A stretch of 64,000 nucleotides of DNA from Vibrio sp. qd031 (GTDB lineage: Bacteria > Pseudomonadota > Gammaproteobacteria > Enterobacterales > Vibrionaceae): the NCBI RefSeq assembly GCF_002100145.1, contig NZ_JXQD01000029.1, forward strand, positions 25,684-89,683. Reading direction: 5' to 3'. The notes under the pieces were generated by a model. That model was not told the DNA's origin. It was given only the letters and a program-made list of their open reading frames with translations, and made no database searches. A program made the translations under genes and the position numbers. Positions 1 through 8,064 of this stretch are shown here, piece after piece (the first letter of the stretch is position 1; each line of letters begins with the position of its first letter).

Positions 1-498
1 CATATTCACTAGATCCGTCGCTTGGTGTTGGTCACAGACCTCTCCACGGACCATAGCTCGCTCAAACATATTTTCAAGATGCTTTGATACGGCATTGTTA
101 GAAGAGACGAATAGCGGCCCTAGATCGTGTCTCGCTGACGCGCTCCATTCAAACCAAATATGCAGCCAGTATTGTTCGTCCTTTACCAACTTAATGATGC
201 CGTTTGATATTCGATCGATGTTCTTACGAACGCTTTCTCGCTCGTCAATAGAGTCGACAATAAATCGTTCAAATCTTTGTACGACCTGTTGCAGTACCTG
301 ATCAAGTAGATCCTCTCGACTCTGGAAGTAATTAAAGACAGTGGCGACGGAGACCCCTGCTGCTTGTGCAATTTCTGTATGGCCACAACGACCAATGCCC
401 TGCATCGCAAATACACGCATTGACTGCTCGAGGAGATCTTGCTTTCTCTTATGAGGCGTCAATCGAGTGCGTTTTGCTTTGACCTCGATAGAATTCAT
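1..498 (-). CDS. luxR: LuxR/HapR-type TetR-family quorum-sensing regulator (partial, C-terminus cut by window edge)
   Basis: The frame runs from ATG at 498 to the window edge, giving 166 residues with no stop. The family is about 200 residues, so roughly the last 40 are missing. The N-terminal TetR helix-turn-helix keeps the family signature SVATVFNYF (about residues 50-58), and the ligand domain keeps WFEWSAS and RGEVCDQH. These are hallmarks of Vibrio LuxR/HapR/OpaR/SmcR/LitR, the low-to-high cell density master regulators. Divergent placement next to hpt is the usual Vibrio context for this gene. The helix-turn-helix is more diverged than normal: GRCGHTEIAQAAG replaces the near-invariant GRGGHADIAEIAQ. 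The upstream region has a candidate promoter, a LuxR-like half-site and a candidate Qrr sRNA pairing site. Family assignment is firm; target specificity is inferred. Confidence 0.93.
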   Translation of the reverse strand, partial: MNSIEVKAKRTRLTPHKRKQDLLEQSMRVFAMQGIGRCGHTEIAQAAGVSVATVFNYFQSREDLLDQVLQQVVQRFERFIVDSIDERESVRKNIDRISNGIIKLVKDEQYWLHIWFEWSASARHDLGPLFVSSNNAVSKHLENMFERAMVRGEVCDQHQATDLVNM

Positions 499-547
499 AG
501 TATTACCTGCCAACGGTATGACTTGATTAGCAACATGATGTTTTATC

Positions 548-557
548 TTTATTAGTG
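548..557 (-). promoter_or_regulatory. candidate Qrr small-RNA pairing site in the luxR 5' leader
   Basis: On the luxR transcript this segment reads CACTAATAAA, about 50-60 nt before the start codon. It can pair with the conserved Qrr core (TTGTTAGTG) over nine contiguous positions with one G:U pair. Qrr sRNAs repress luxR/hapR through the mRNA leader in Vibrio. The Qrr core is recalled from the family and no Qrr gene lies in this window. Confidence 0.4.
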
Positions 558-566
558 TTTGCTAAA

Positions 567-588
567 ACAAGCTTATTATTATCAATAG
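567..588 (-). promoter_or_regulatory. candidate LuxR autoregulatory site
   Basis: On the luxR strand the left half-site reads CTATTGATAA, 9 of 10 matches to the known LuxR half-site TTATTGATAA. The right half is degenerate. It lies between the candidate luxR transcription start and the start codon, which fits the autorepression known for LuxR and HapR. Confidence 0.45.
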
Positions 589-612
589 TTTATTTTTTAT
601 AGTGCCTTAATA

Positions 613-640
613 AGTGTATTGATGCATATTTGTCTGTCAA
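613..640 (-). promoter_or_regulatory. candidate luxR sigma-70 promoter
   Basis: On the minus strand a perfect -35 box TTGACA (635-640) is followed after 16 bases by TACACT (613-618). This would start transcription near 606 and leave a leader of about 108 nt, long enough to hold the LuxR-like and Qrr-like sites. Confidence 0.5.
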
Positions 641-692
641 ATAGTCTTGCTCAATTTTGTTAAGAAAGTTTGCCTCATTATGCAATCGCTAG

Positions 693-701
693 TGCTAGAA
701 T
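693..701 (+). promoter_or_regulatory. candidate extended -10 promoter for hpt
   Basis: TGCTAGAAT forms an extended -10 (TGn plus TAGAAT) about 95 bases before the hpt start codon. No good -35 hexamer sits at the right distance, which is usual for extended -10 promoters. Confidence 0.4.
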
Positions 702-796
702 AATCGAGTTTTCTATACGTAGTGATATTAGGTCGGCTATAGTTACACTTTCTATGGCCAACATAAGGTCACGTCACCTAAAAAAATGAGAGACAA

Positions 797-1327
797 ATGA
801 AGCATACAGTAGAGGTAATGATCTCTGAACAGGACGTTACAGAGCGTATAAATCAATTAGGACAATCTATTAGCGAGCACTACAGTGGAAGTGAAGACCT
901 TGTCATTGTCGGCTTGCTGCGCGGTTCATACGTGTTCATGGCAGACCTCTCTCGTCAGTTGACGGTAAATCACAGTGTCGACTTCATGACGGCATCGAGT
1001 TACGGGAACTCCATGGAAAGCTCTCGTGACGTCCGTATCCTAAAAGATCTCGATGACGACATTAAAGGAAAAGATGCATTGCTTGTCGAGGACATTATCG
1101 ATACGGGTAACACGCTAAGTAAAGTGTGCGAAATTCTTTCTATTCGAGAACCAAAATCTATCCAAGTTGCAACACTTCTTGATAAACCTTCACGTCGCGA
1201 AGTTCTAGTGGATGCTAAATGGATAGGGTTTGAAATCCCGGATGAGTTTGTTGTCGGTGTTGGTATCGATTATGCTCAGAAATATCGCAACCTTCCATAC
1301 ATTGGCAAGGTTGTACCTCTGGATTAA
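797..1327 (+). CDS. hpt: hypoxanthine phosphoribosyltransferase
   Basis: This 176-residue purine salvage enzyme transfers phosphoribose from PRPP to hypoxanthine (and more weakly guanine) in the cytosol, making IMP or GMP. The PRPP-binding signature [14 protein letters not shown] is at about residues 94-107, and the acidic aspartate pair needed for catalysis lies within it. Length matches the family. ATG at 797 follows a GAGAGAC Shine-Dalgarno-like stretch. It is transcribed away from luxR and ends in a hairpin shared with the convergent carbonic anhydrase gene. Confidence 0.96.
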   Translation: MKHTVEVMISEQDVTERINQLGQSISEHYSGSEDLVIVGLLRGSYVFMADLSRQLTVNHSVDFMTASSYGNSMESSRDVRILKDLDDDIKGKDALLVEDIIDTGNTLSKVCEILSIREPKSIQVATLLDKPSRREVLVDAKWIGFEIPDEFVVGVGIDYAQKYRNLPYIGKVVPLD

Positions 1328-1373
1328 GTTAGAGAGCCCTAGGGGCAATCTGTGAAGGTCTAAATAAAATAAC

Positions 1374-1399
1374 AAGGGACGCGTTTGCGTCCCTTTTTT
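1374..1399. terminator. bidirectional terminator between hpt and can
   Basis: The hairpin AAGGGACGC / GCGTCCCTT with a four-base loop is followed by a T-run on the plus strand. The two genes converge here, and the can stop codon lies in the T-run. Confidence 0.85.
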
Positions 1400-2057
1400 A
1401 GTCCTGAAGCTTGTCCGCTAATATTAGCTTTAGAGATTTTTGGTACGCAGCTTCAAGCGCAGCGTGGCTGGATGCGTTTATGCCAATGTCTCGTAATTTT
1501 CCATTTCCGATCCCGTAAATCATGCCGTGCACTTCAACCTTTTGCTTGCGCTCCCATGCGCTGCGTAAAATGGTTGAGTTGCCTAGATTGTAGACTTGCT
1601 CGGCGACATTAATTTCGCACAGTTTGTTAGCCCACTCTTGCTCTGGGTACTGAGTGAGCCAGTCTTTATATTTCAAGAAAAGGTCGCGAATGTGCAATAT
1701 CCAGTTATTGATTAACCCAAGATTAGGGTTATCAATTGCGGCTTGAACACCACCGCAGCCATAGTGCCCACAGACAATAATGTGTTTAACGTGCAATACA
1801 TCAACCGCGTATTGGACCACTGACAAACAGTTAAGGTCGGTATGGATTACTTGGTTAGCCACGTTGCGGTGTACAAATAGATCGCCAGAATAGAGACCTG
1901 TTAGGCGCTCAGCAGGTACTCGGCTGTCTGAGCAACCAATCCACAAAAAGTCTGGGTGTTGGCCTTTTTCAAGCTGCTCAAAAAACGCAGGATCTTCTTT
2001 CTTTATTGATTCTGACCATTTTGCATTGTTTTCAATCAGTTGTTTTAGCTTTGGCAT
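1398..2057 (-). CDS. can: beta-class carbonic anhydrase
   Basis: This 219-residue cytosolic zinc enzyme interconverts CO2 and bicarbonate, supplying bicarbonate to carboxylases. The beta-class zinc ligands are visible in CSDSRVPAE (about residue 42) and HYGCGGV (about residue 98), with the Asp-Arg dyad that gates the active site. Size fits the Can family. In enterobacteria can also lies beside hpt and yadGH, so its position is ancestral. Here a SulP anion transporter is inserted divergently upstream with a 211-bp shared promoter region, suggesting paired bicarbonate handling. Confidence 0.95.
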   Translation of the reverse strand: MPKLKQLIENNAKWSESIKKEDPAFFEQLEKGQHPDFLWIGCSDSRVPAERLTGLYSGDLFVHRNVANQVIHTDLNCLSVVQYAVDVLHVKHIIVCGHYGCGGVQAAIDNPNLGLINNWILHIRDLFLKYKDWLTQYPEQEWANKLCEINVAEQVYNLGNSTILRSAWERKQKVEVHGMIYGIGNGKLRDIGINASSHAALEAAYQKSLKLILADKLQD

Positions 2058-2268
2058 AGTGGATACTCACATGAACAATAGCTTGATGCTAAACGATTGC
2101 GTAGCAAAAATCACTAGTTCTTATAAGGGATTAAACTGATCGGAGCATCGCTCGAATAAACTGGTCGGGTGACCAAATATTATTTAACTCTCCATCAACA
2201 TCATGCTAAAAAATTGGTAATATCGCAGCGTTTACCTTTCAACACAGAAGTACAGGGACAGTAGTTTG

Positions 2269-3963
2269 ATGGATCAACGTTTTAAAAATATCCACCTTCG
2301 TGGTGATCTCTTCGGCGGTGTCACCACCGCGATCATTTCATTACCCCTAGCATTGGCATTTGGTGTGGCTTCTGGTGCAGGAGCCGAAGCAGGCTTATGG
2401 GGGGCGATCATGGTCGGCCTATTTGCCGCACTGTTTGGTGGGTCAAACACCCTAATTTCTGAACCAACCGGCCCTATGACGGTGATCATGACGGCTGTAT
2501 TAACCAGCATGATGGCGAAATACCCAGAAAGTGGCCTAGCGATGACCTTTACTGTGGTGATCATGGCGGGGGCATTTCAGGTATTACTCGGTGCACTCAA
2601 ACTCGGTAAGTATGTCACGCTTATGCCATACAGCGTGATTTCAGGGTTCATGTCAGGTATTGGTGTCATTCTTATCATATTGCAATTGTCCCCATTGCTG
2701 GGGCATGAAGCCCCTGCCGGTGGTGTAATCGGTACGCTTAAAGCGCTGCCTGAAACCATCGCTGCTCTGGATTTCAAAGAGTTGCTGTTAGGGCTAGCAA
2801 CACTAGGTATTTTGTTCTTCTTACCAGAAAAATACAAAAAGTTTGTCCCTGCTCAACTGGTGGCGTTGGTAGTGGTGACACTGATCTCGGTGGTCTTGTT
2901 TAATGACGGATCCATCCGTCGTATTGGAGAAATACCTGCGGGATTGCCCTCGATAATTATGCCGACGTTTAGTGCTGATATTGTGGTTGAAATGGTCATT
3001 GATGCTTTGGTTCTTGGAACTCTCGGCTGTATTGATACATTGCTGACCGCGGTAATTGCAGACTCGCTAACGCGAAAAGAACACAATTCTGATAAGGAGT
3101 TGGTCGGGCAGGGTATCGCAAACATGCTCGCGGGTTTATTTGGTGCGCTTCCTGGTGCCGGAGCCACCATGGGTACAGTAACCAATATTCAAGTTGGCGC
3201 GCGCTCACCCTTATCGGGGATTATGCGCGCATTAGTACTCGCGCTGGTGGTGCTTGTGGCTGGAGGCCTCACCGAGCCCATCCCAATGGCGGTGTTAGCC
3301 GGTATCGCAATGTATGTAGGATTTAACATTCTGGATTGGAGCTTTATTCAGCGTGCCCACAAAGTCAGCCTGCCGGGTATGGCGGTTATGTATGGCGTTA
3401 TGCTGCTGACCGTATTCGTGGATTTAATTGTTGCTGTTGGCTTGGGAGTGTTTATTTCCAACATCATCATTATAGAGCGCCTAAGCCGTGTTCAAGAACA
3501 GCATGTTAAATCCATTAGTGATGCGGACGACGATGACGTTCCTCTCAGTGACAGTGAACGTGCGTTGTTGGATAAAGCCAATGGCAAAGTGTTGTTTCTA
3601 TACTTATCAGGGCCGATGATTTTTAGTGTGTCCAAAGCCATATCTAGGCAGCACAACCATATCGCCGAATATGAGTCGATGATTATCGATCTAACCGACG
3701 TTCCAATGATTGATGTAACCGTTGGCCTGGCCATAGAAAACGCCATTAAAGATGCCTATGAAGCCAACTGTGAGGTGTTTTTACTCTGCCCGAACCAGCA
3801 GACCAAGGAGCAGTTGGAAAAACTCCATGTTATCGATCTTCTTTCACAAGAGAATCTATTTGGCTTTCGTTACGAAGCGTTAAAGCATGCGGTGAAGCAA
3901 GTACAAAAGTCTGCCTATCAACGTGAACAAGCAAGCAACAAAGTAGCCCCGTTGACCGTGTAA
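2269..3963 (+). CDS. SulP/SLC26 family anion transporter with STAS domain
   Basis: This 564-residue inner-membrane protein has a hydrophobic transport core of multiple membrane helices (about residues 12-410). A C-terminal cytoplasmic STAS domain follows at about 425-530. SulP proteins carry sulfate, bicarbonate or dicarboxylates as sodium or proton symporters. The divergent carbonic anhydrase gene makes bicarbonate the most attractive substrate, but this is inference from context. ATG at 2269 is preferred over the in-frame TTG at 2266 because the GGGACAG ribosome-binding stretch is better spaced. An acidic linker (DADDDD) precedes the STAS domain. Confidence 0.88.
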   Translation: MDQRFKNIHLRGDLFGGVTTAIISLPLALAFGVASGAGAEAGLWGAIMVGLFAALFGGSNTLISEPTGPMTVIMTAVLTSMMAKYPESGLAMTFTVVIMAGAFQVLLGALKLGKYVTLMPYSVISGFMSGIGVILIILQLSPLLGHEAPAGGVIGTLKALPETIAALDFKELLLGLATLGILFFLPEKYKKFVPAQLVALVVVTLISVVLFNDGSIRRIGEIPAGLPSIIMPTFSADIVVEMVIDALVLGTLGCIDTLLTAVIADSLTRKEHNSDKELVGQGIANMLAGLFGALPGAGATMGTVTNIQVGARSPLSGIMRALVLALVVLVAGGLTEPIPMAVLAGIAMYVGFNILDWSFIQRAHKVSLPGMAVMYGVMLLTVFVDLIVAVGLGVFISNIIIIERLSRVQEQHVKSISDADDDDVPLSDSERALLDKANGKVLFLYLSGPMIFSVSKAISRQHNHIAEYESMIIDLTDVPMIDVTVGLAIENAIKDAYEANCEVFLLCPNQQTKEQLEKLHVIDLLSQENLFGFRYEALKHAVKQVQKSAYQREQASNKVAPLTV

Positions 3964-3991
3964 GCGGAATCGGCAATTAACAACAGCTAAA

Positions 3992-4023
3992 TCAAGTCAG
4001 TGACTTTTAAGTTACTGACTTGA
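3992..4023. repeat. near-perfect 32-bp palindrome between the SulP gene and yadG
   Basis: The arms TCAAGTCAGTGAC and GTTACTGACTTGA flank a six-base loop, with one mismatch. No T-run follows on either strand, so it is not a standard intrinsic terminator. It may act as a transcript end stabiliser or a weak terminator. Confidence 0.6.
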
Positions 4024-4079
4024 AAAACGACTATGCCGCTACAACATAAGGTGCATTGTCTGTATTAAGGAATCGAATC

Positions 4080-5009
4080 ATGCACGCACTGGAGATTCAG
4101 GGCCTACGTAAAACTTACGCGGGCGGCTTTGAGGCACTTAAAGGAATAAGCCTTACTGTCAACAAAGGCGACTTCTATGCGCTATTAGGGCCAAATGGCG
4201 CAGGTAAATCGACCACCATTGGCATCATATCTTCACTGGTCAATAAAAGTGAAGGCAGCGTAAAAGTGTTTGATTTTGATATCGATACCCACTTGGAGCA
4301 CGCAAAGCAAAAACTGGGACTGGTTCCTCAGGAATTCAACTTTAGTATGTTTGAAACTGTCGAGCAGATCGTTCTGCAGCAAGCCGGTTACTACGGTGTA
4401 CCTCGTGATGTCGCCAAACAACGCACTCAAAAATACCTATCCAAACTGGATCTATGGGAAAAGCGTCACGACCAAGCTCGCGCGTTATCTGGCGGCATGA
4501 AACGACGCCTAATGATTGCTCGTGCGCTAGTCCATGAGCCAGAGCTGTTAATATTGGACGAGCCGACCGCTGGTGTTGATATCGAACTTCGCCGCTCGAT
4601 GTGGGACTTTCTAAAAGAAATCAATGAACAAGGTGTCACCATTATTTTGACGACGCACTATTTGGAAGAAGCGGAAATGCTTTGTCGAAATATTGGGATC
4701 ATCAATAAAGGTGAGCTGATTGAAAATACCAGTATGAAGTCTCTATTGAGTAAATTGCATGTGGAAACATTTCTATTGGATCTCGCGCTTGATGCACCCA
4801 CACCGAAATTGGATGGGATTAAAGTCGTCAGCCATCACAATGGGCAACTTGAAATAGAAATCGAGAAAACACAAAGTCTCAATCATCTGTTTTCACAATT
4901 GACCGAGCAAGGCATTGAAGTGATGTCGATGCGCAATAAAGCCAATCGATTGGAAGAGTTGTTTGTCACCATTGTTCGTGAAGGCGAAAAAAATAGGGAG
5001 ACAGCATAA
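4080..5009 (+). CDS. yadG: ABC exporter ATP-binding protein YadG
   Basis: This 309-residue ATPase of an ABC-2 type exporter has Walker A GPNGAGKST (residues 37-45), the LSGGMKRRL signature, Walker B LLILDEPTAGVD and the TTHYLEEAE switch. A C-terminal extension of about 90 residues follows, as in drug and polysaccharide exporters. ATG at 4080 is chosen because TAAGGA sits eight bases upstream; a longer in-frame reading from TTG at 4056 lacks a ribosome site. It abuts the permease gene yadH, with a one-base overlap at the stop. The substrate of YadGH is unknown. Confidence 0.92.
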   Translation: MHALEIQGLRKTYAGGFEALKGISLTVNKGDFYALLGPNGAGKSTTIGIISSLVNKSEGSVKVFDFDIDTHLEHAKQKLGLVPQEFNFSMFETVEQIVLQQAGYYGVPRDVAKQRTQKYLSKLDLWEKRHDQARALSGGMKRRLMIARALVHEPELLILDEPTAGVDIELRRSMWDFLKEINEQGVTIILTTHYLEEAEMLCRNIGIINKGELIENTSMKSLLSKLHVETFLLDLALDAPTPKLDGIKVVSHHNGQLEIEIEKTQSLNHLFSQLTEQGIEVMSMRNKANRLEELFVTIVREGEKNRETA

Positions 5010-5779
5010 TGTACAACATCTACTGGACAGCCTTTAAGAGTCTACTTGGCAAAGAGATTCACCGTTTTATGCGAATTTGGGTGCAAACGCTGGTGCCGCC
5101 AGCCATCACCATGACACTGTACTTTGTGATATTTGGCAGTTTGATTGGGTCGCGCATTGGCACCATGGAAGGCTTCAGTTACATGGAGTTTATTGTACCC
5201 GGACTTATTATGATGTCGGTGATCACTAACTCTTATTCTAATGTTGCCTCTTCTTTTTATAGTGCAAAGTTTCAAAAAAATATCGAAGAGCTGCTAGTGG
5301 CTCCAGTCCCTAATTATGTGATCATTTTGGGTTATGTCATGGGGGGCGTGACGCGAGGAATACTGGTTGGCATCATTGTAACGATTGTGTCGTTGTTCTT
5401 TGTTGATTTACAGGTCCAGCACTGGGGCATTATTGTCGCAACGGTGTTATTGACCTCAATTGTCTTTTCGCTTGGCGGTTTGATTAATGCCGTGTTTGCT
5501 GGTTCCTTTGATGATATATCCATCATACCGACCTTCGTGCTTACACCTATGACCTATTTGGGTGGCGTGTTTTACTCCATCAGTTTATTACCGGAGTTTT
5601 GGCAAGGTGTCTCTAAAATAAACCCAATCGTCTATATGGTGAACGCATTCCGATACGGATTTCTAGGCATTTCTGATGTCTCAATTACCACATCATTCGG
5701 TGTATTATCTGTTTTTGTTGTTATTCTTTATGCCGTAGCGCACTACTTAATTACCAGTGGGCGAGGAATTCGAAGCTAA
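5009..5779 (+). CDS. yadH: ABC-2 type permease YadH
   Basis: This 256-residue inner-membrane protein has about six predicted helices and the ABC-2 permease pattern, including the conserved NPIVYMVNAFRYG stretch near the C-terminus. It pairs with YadG, and the one-base ATG/stop overlap implies translational coupling. The operon ends in a strong bidirectional terminator. The substrate is not evident from the sequence. Confidence 0.92.
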   Translation: MYNIYWTAFKSLLGKEIHRFMRIWVQTLVPPAITMTLYFVIFGSLIGSRIGTMEGFSYMEFIVPGLIMMSVITNSYSNVASSFYSAKFQKNIEELLVAPVPNYVIILGYVMGGVTRGILVGIIVTIVSLFFVDLQVQHWGIIVATVLLTSIVFSLGGLINAVFAGSFDDISIIPTFVLTPMTYLGGVFYSISLLPEFWQGVSKINPIVYMVNAFRYGFLGISDVSITTSFGVLSVFVVILYAVAHYLITSGRGIRS

Positions 5780-5791
5780 CGTGATAGAATC

Positions 5792-5825
5792 AAAAAAGAC
5801 CAACACAACGTGTTGGTCTTTTTAC
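5792..5825. terminator. bidirectional terminator between yadH and panC
   Basis: The stem AAAAAGACCAACAC / GTGTTGGTCTTTTT with a three-base loop has A- and T-runs on both sides, serving the convergent yadH and panC transcripts. Confidence 0.92.
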
Positions 5826-5848
5826 TTGATGTCTATGGAAAAGGTTGG

Positions 5849-6700
5849 CTAGTCTAATTCAACCACCATATTGTCAATCAACCGAACATCGCCTAAAAAC
5901 GCCGCCATCAGCACTACTGCCCGCTTAGACTGTGCGTCAATCTCAATCAGTCGGTCTGCATCAACAACAAACAACTCATCAGGCTGCATGCCGGTATTCA
6001 CTAACGCTTGGTGCGCAAGCTCTAAAGCGTCGGCTACGCAATTTCTGTCGTTGGCGATACGATTTGCAACTTCGTTCATCACTAGCGCGACTTTGGGTGC
6101 AAGAATACGCTGTTGCTCGGTTAGCCTGTTATTGCGAGAGCTCATTGCTAAGCCATCTTTTTCACGCATGGTCGGGACACCCAGCACTTGAATATCCAAA
6201 GCAAGATCGTTGACCATTTGACGAATAATCGCCAATTGTTGGAAATCTTTCTCACCAAAACACGCTATGTCCGGTTTGACGATATTAAACAATTTGGCAA
6301 CGATTGTTGCCACGCCACGAAAATGACCAGGACGAGACTCACCCTCCAAAATATGCGACAGCCCAGGGACTTCAACGAAGGTTTGCTGATCCAGTCCATT
6401 TGGGTACATGATTTCTGGTGTGGGAGTGAACACAATATCAACACCAGCGCTGGTGAGCTTTGCCAAGTCTTGTTCTAGAGTTCTTGGGTAGTTGTCTAGA
6501 TCACTGGCATTTTCAAACTGCATAGGGTTGACGAAAATACTCACCACCACAATATCGGCGCGTTGTTTGGCTAGGCTAACGAGAGATAAGTGTCCATCGT
6601 GCAGGTTGCCCATTGTCGGGACAAAGGCAACGCTGTTGCCTTGCTGTTTTAGCATGTTGATACGCGCACGTATTGACTGCACATCGTTAAATGTTTTCAT
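5849..6700 (-). CDS. panC: pantothenate synthetase
   Basis: This 283-residue cytosolic enzyme condenses pantoate and beta-alanine with ATP to make pantothenate, the precursor of coenzyme A. The nucleotidyltransferase motif MGNLHDGH is at about residues 30-37, the pantoate loop [11 protein letters not shown] is in mid-protein, and the KMSKS-like DGLAMSSRN motif follows. It lies 42 bases downstream of panB in the same orientation, forming the panBC operon. No aspartate decarboxylase gene (panD) is in the window. Confidence 0.96.
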   Translation of the reverse strand: MKTFNDVQSIRARINMLKQQGNSVAFVPTMGNLHDGHLSLVSLAKQRADIVVVSIFVNPMQFENASDLDNYPRTLEQDLAKLTSAGVDIVFTPTPEIMYPNGLDQQTFVEVPGLSHILEGESRPGHFRGVATIVAKLFNIVKPDIACFGEKDFQQLAIIRQMVNDLALDIQVLGVPTMREKDGLAMSSRNNRLTEQQRILAPKVALVMNEVANRIANDRNCVADALELAHQALVNTGMQPDELFVVDADRLIEIDAQSKRAVVLMAAFLGDVRLIDNMVVELD

Positions 6701-6742
6701 GCGAGTTTCCTTATTTCTATTCGGTGTCTAAGCTGATTGCCA

Positions 6743-7537
6743 CTATGCAATAGTGTGGTCAGGTCCAGGAAAAGCACCTGATTCAACATCCGTTATATAT
6801 TGTGAAATGGCTTGTCGCATATCTCCAGAATCTGCGAGGAAATTCTTCGAGAACTTAGGCATATAGTTTGCTGCGATGCCAAACATATCGTGCATCACCA
6901 AAATCTGACCGTCTGTTACGTTACCCGCACCAATACCGATTACAGGAACGGTAAGCGCATTGGTAATGCGTTCTGCGAGTGCCATAGGGACGCATTCTAG
7001 CAATACGATTTGTGCACCTGCGTGTTGCAGCGCCAGTGCATCTTTGACCATTTGATCTGCTTGTTCTTGATCGCGGCCTTGTACTTTAAAACCACCAAAT
7101 ATGTTCACAGACTGTGGCGTTAAGCCTAGATGAGCACAAACAGGTACAGCTCGCTCTGTCAGCATTTTTACGGTTTCAACAAGCCATGCGCCACCTTCTA
7201 GCTTTACCATATTAGCGCCAGCTTGCATTAACGCTGCAGCACTTTCGCACGCCTTCTCTGGGGTGGGGTAGCTCATAAAGGGCATATCAGCCATCAAAAG
7301 AGAGTTTGGACTGCCTGCACGTACGCAGCGAGTATGGTAGGCAACATCGTCTACGGTCACAGGGAGAGTATCGGGCTTGCCTTGCAGCACCATTCCTAAT
7401 GAATCGCCTACCAACAGAACAGGCATTTCTTGCTGCTCAAATAACTGAGCAAAACTGGCGTCGTAGGCTGTTGAAGAAGCGAATTTTTTCCCTTCTTGTT
7501 TCCATTTCATTAAGGTTGAAGTGGTGACTTTTTTCAT
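6743..7537 (-). CDS. panB: 3-methyl-2-oxobutanoate hydroxymethyltransferase
   Basis: This 264-residue enzyme transfers a hydroxymethyl group from 5,10-methylene-tetrahydrofolate to ketoisovalerate, making ketopantoate, the first committed step to pantothenate. Recognisable segments are the N-terminal STAYDASFA, the metal-binding [13 protein letters not shown] and the PVIGIGAG core. Its length equals the E. coli enzyme. It lies between folK and panC on the minus strand. The neighbouring folK, a folate gene, fits the enzyme's folate cofactor. Confidence 0.96.
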   Translation of the reverse strand: MKKVTTSTLMKWKQEGKKFASSTAYDASFAQLFEQQEMPVLLVGDSLGMVLQGKPDTLPVTVDDVAYHTRCVRAGSPNSLLMADMPFMSYPTPEKACESAAALMQAGANMVKLEGGAWLVETVKMLTERAVPVCAHLGLTPQSVNIFGGFKVQGRDQEQADQMVKDALALQHAGAQIVLLECVPMALAERITNALTVPVIGIGAGNVTDGQILVMHDMFGIAANYMPKFSKNFLADSGDMRQAISQYITDVESGAFPGPDHTIA

Positions 7538-7575
7538 TGTGTTACCTATCTGTGGAGCATTGGCGCGCGCATGGG

Positions 7576-8064
7576 TTATGCGTTGGCTAAGATCTCCAGT
7601 CCATTTTTATCAATGTGTGTAATGAGTGAAGCAATAGCAGTGCCATCGGGCAACTGCAATTGAGGTTCTATTTCCATTAAAGGATACAAAACAAATTCTC
7701 TGGTTTTCATTCCGTAATGGGGAATGGTTAAGCGCTCTGTATTAATCACTTGGTCGCCAAACAGCAACAAATCTAAATCTAGAGTTCGTGGCCCCCAACG
7801 TTCACCTTTGCGCACTCGCCCTTGTTCGAGCTCGATTTTTTGGGTCAAATCCAACAGCTCTAACGGTGAAAGTTGCGTGTCGATTTTCGCCACCGCGTTG
7901 ACGTAATCAGGTTGATCTTGTGGCCCCATCGGTGAACTAGAATAGAGCGATGAGCAGCCTATAAACTGTGAGTGGGGTAAGGCTTTAAGCGCTTCAATCG
8001 CAAGCTTTGCCGTCGCGATTGAATCCCCTAAGTTACTGCCAATTGCAATGTATACAATGCTCAT
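7576..8064 (-). CDS. folK: 6-hydroxymethyl-7,8-dihydropterin pyrophosphokinase
   Basis: This 162-residue folate-pathway kinase transfers pyrophosphate from ATP to hydroxymethyl-dihydropterin. The [12 protein letters not shown]-terminus and the Pfam signature [18 protein letters not shown] are present, with the aspartate pair that binds magnesium. Its ATG overlaps the pcnB stop in TAATG, implying translational coupling. The pcnB-folK pair is conserved in gammaproteobacteria. Confidence 0.96.
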   Translation of the reverse strand: MSIVYIAIGSNLGDSIATAKLAIEALKALPHSQFIGCSSLYSSSPMGPQDQPDYVNAVAKIDTQLSPLELLDLTQKIELEQGRVRKGERWGPRTLDLDLLLFGDQVINTERLTIPHYGMKTREFVLYPLMEIEPQLQLPDGTAIASLITHIDKNGLEILANA

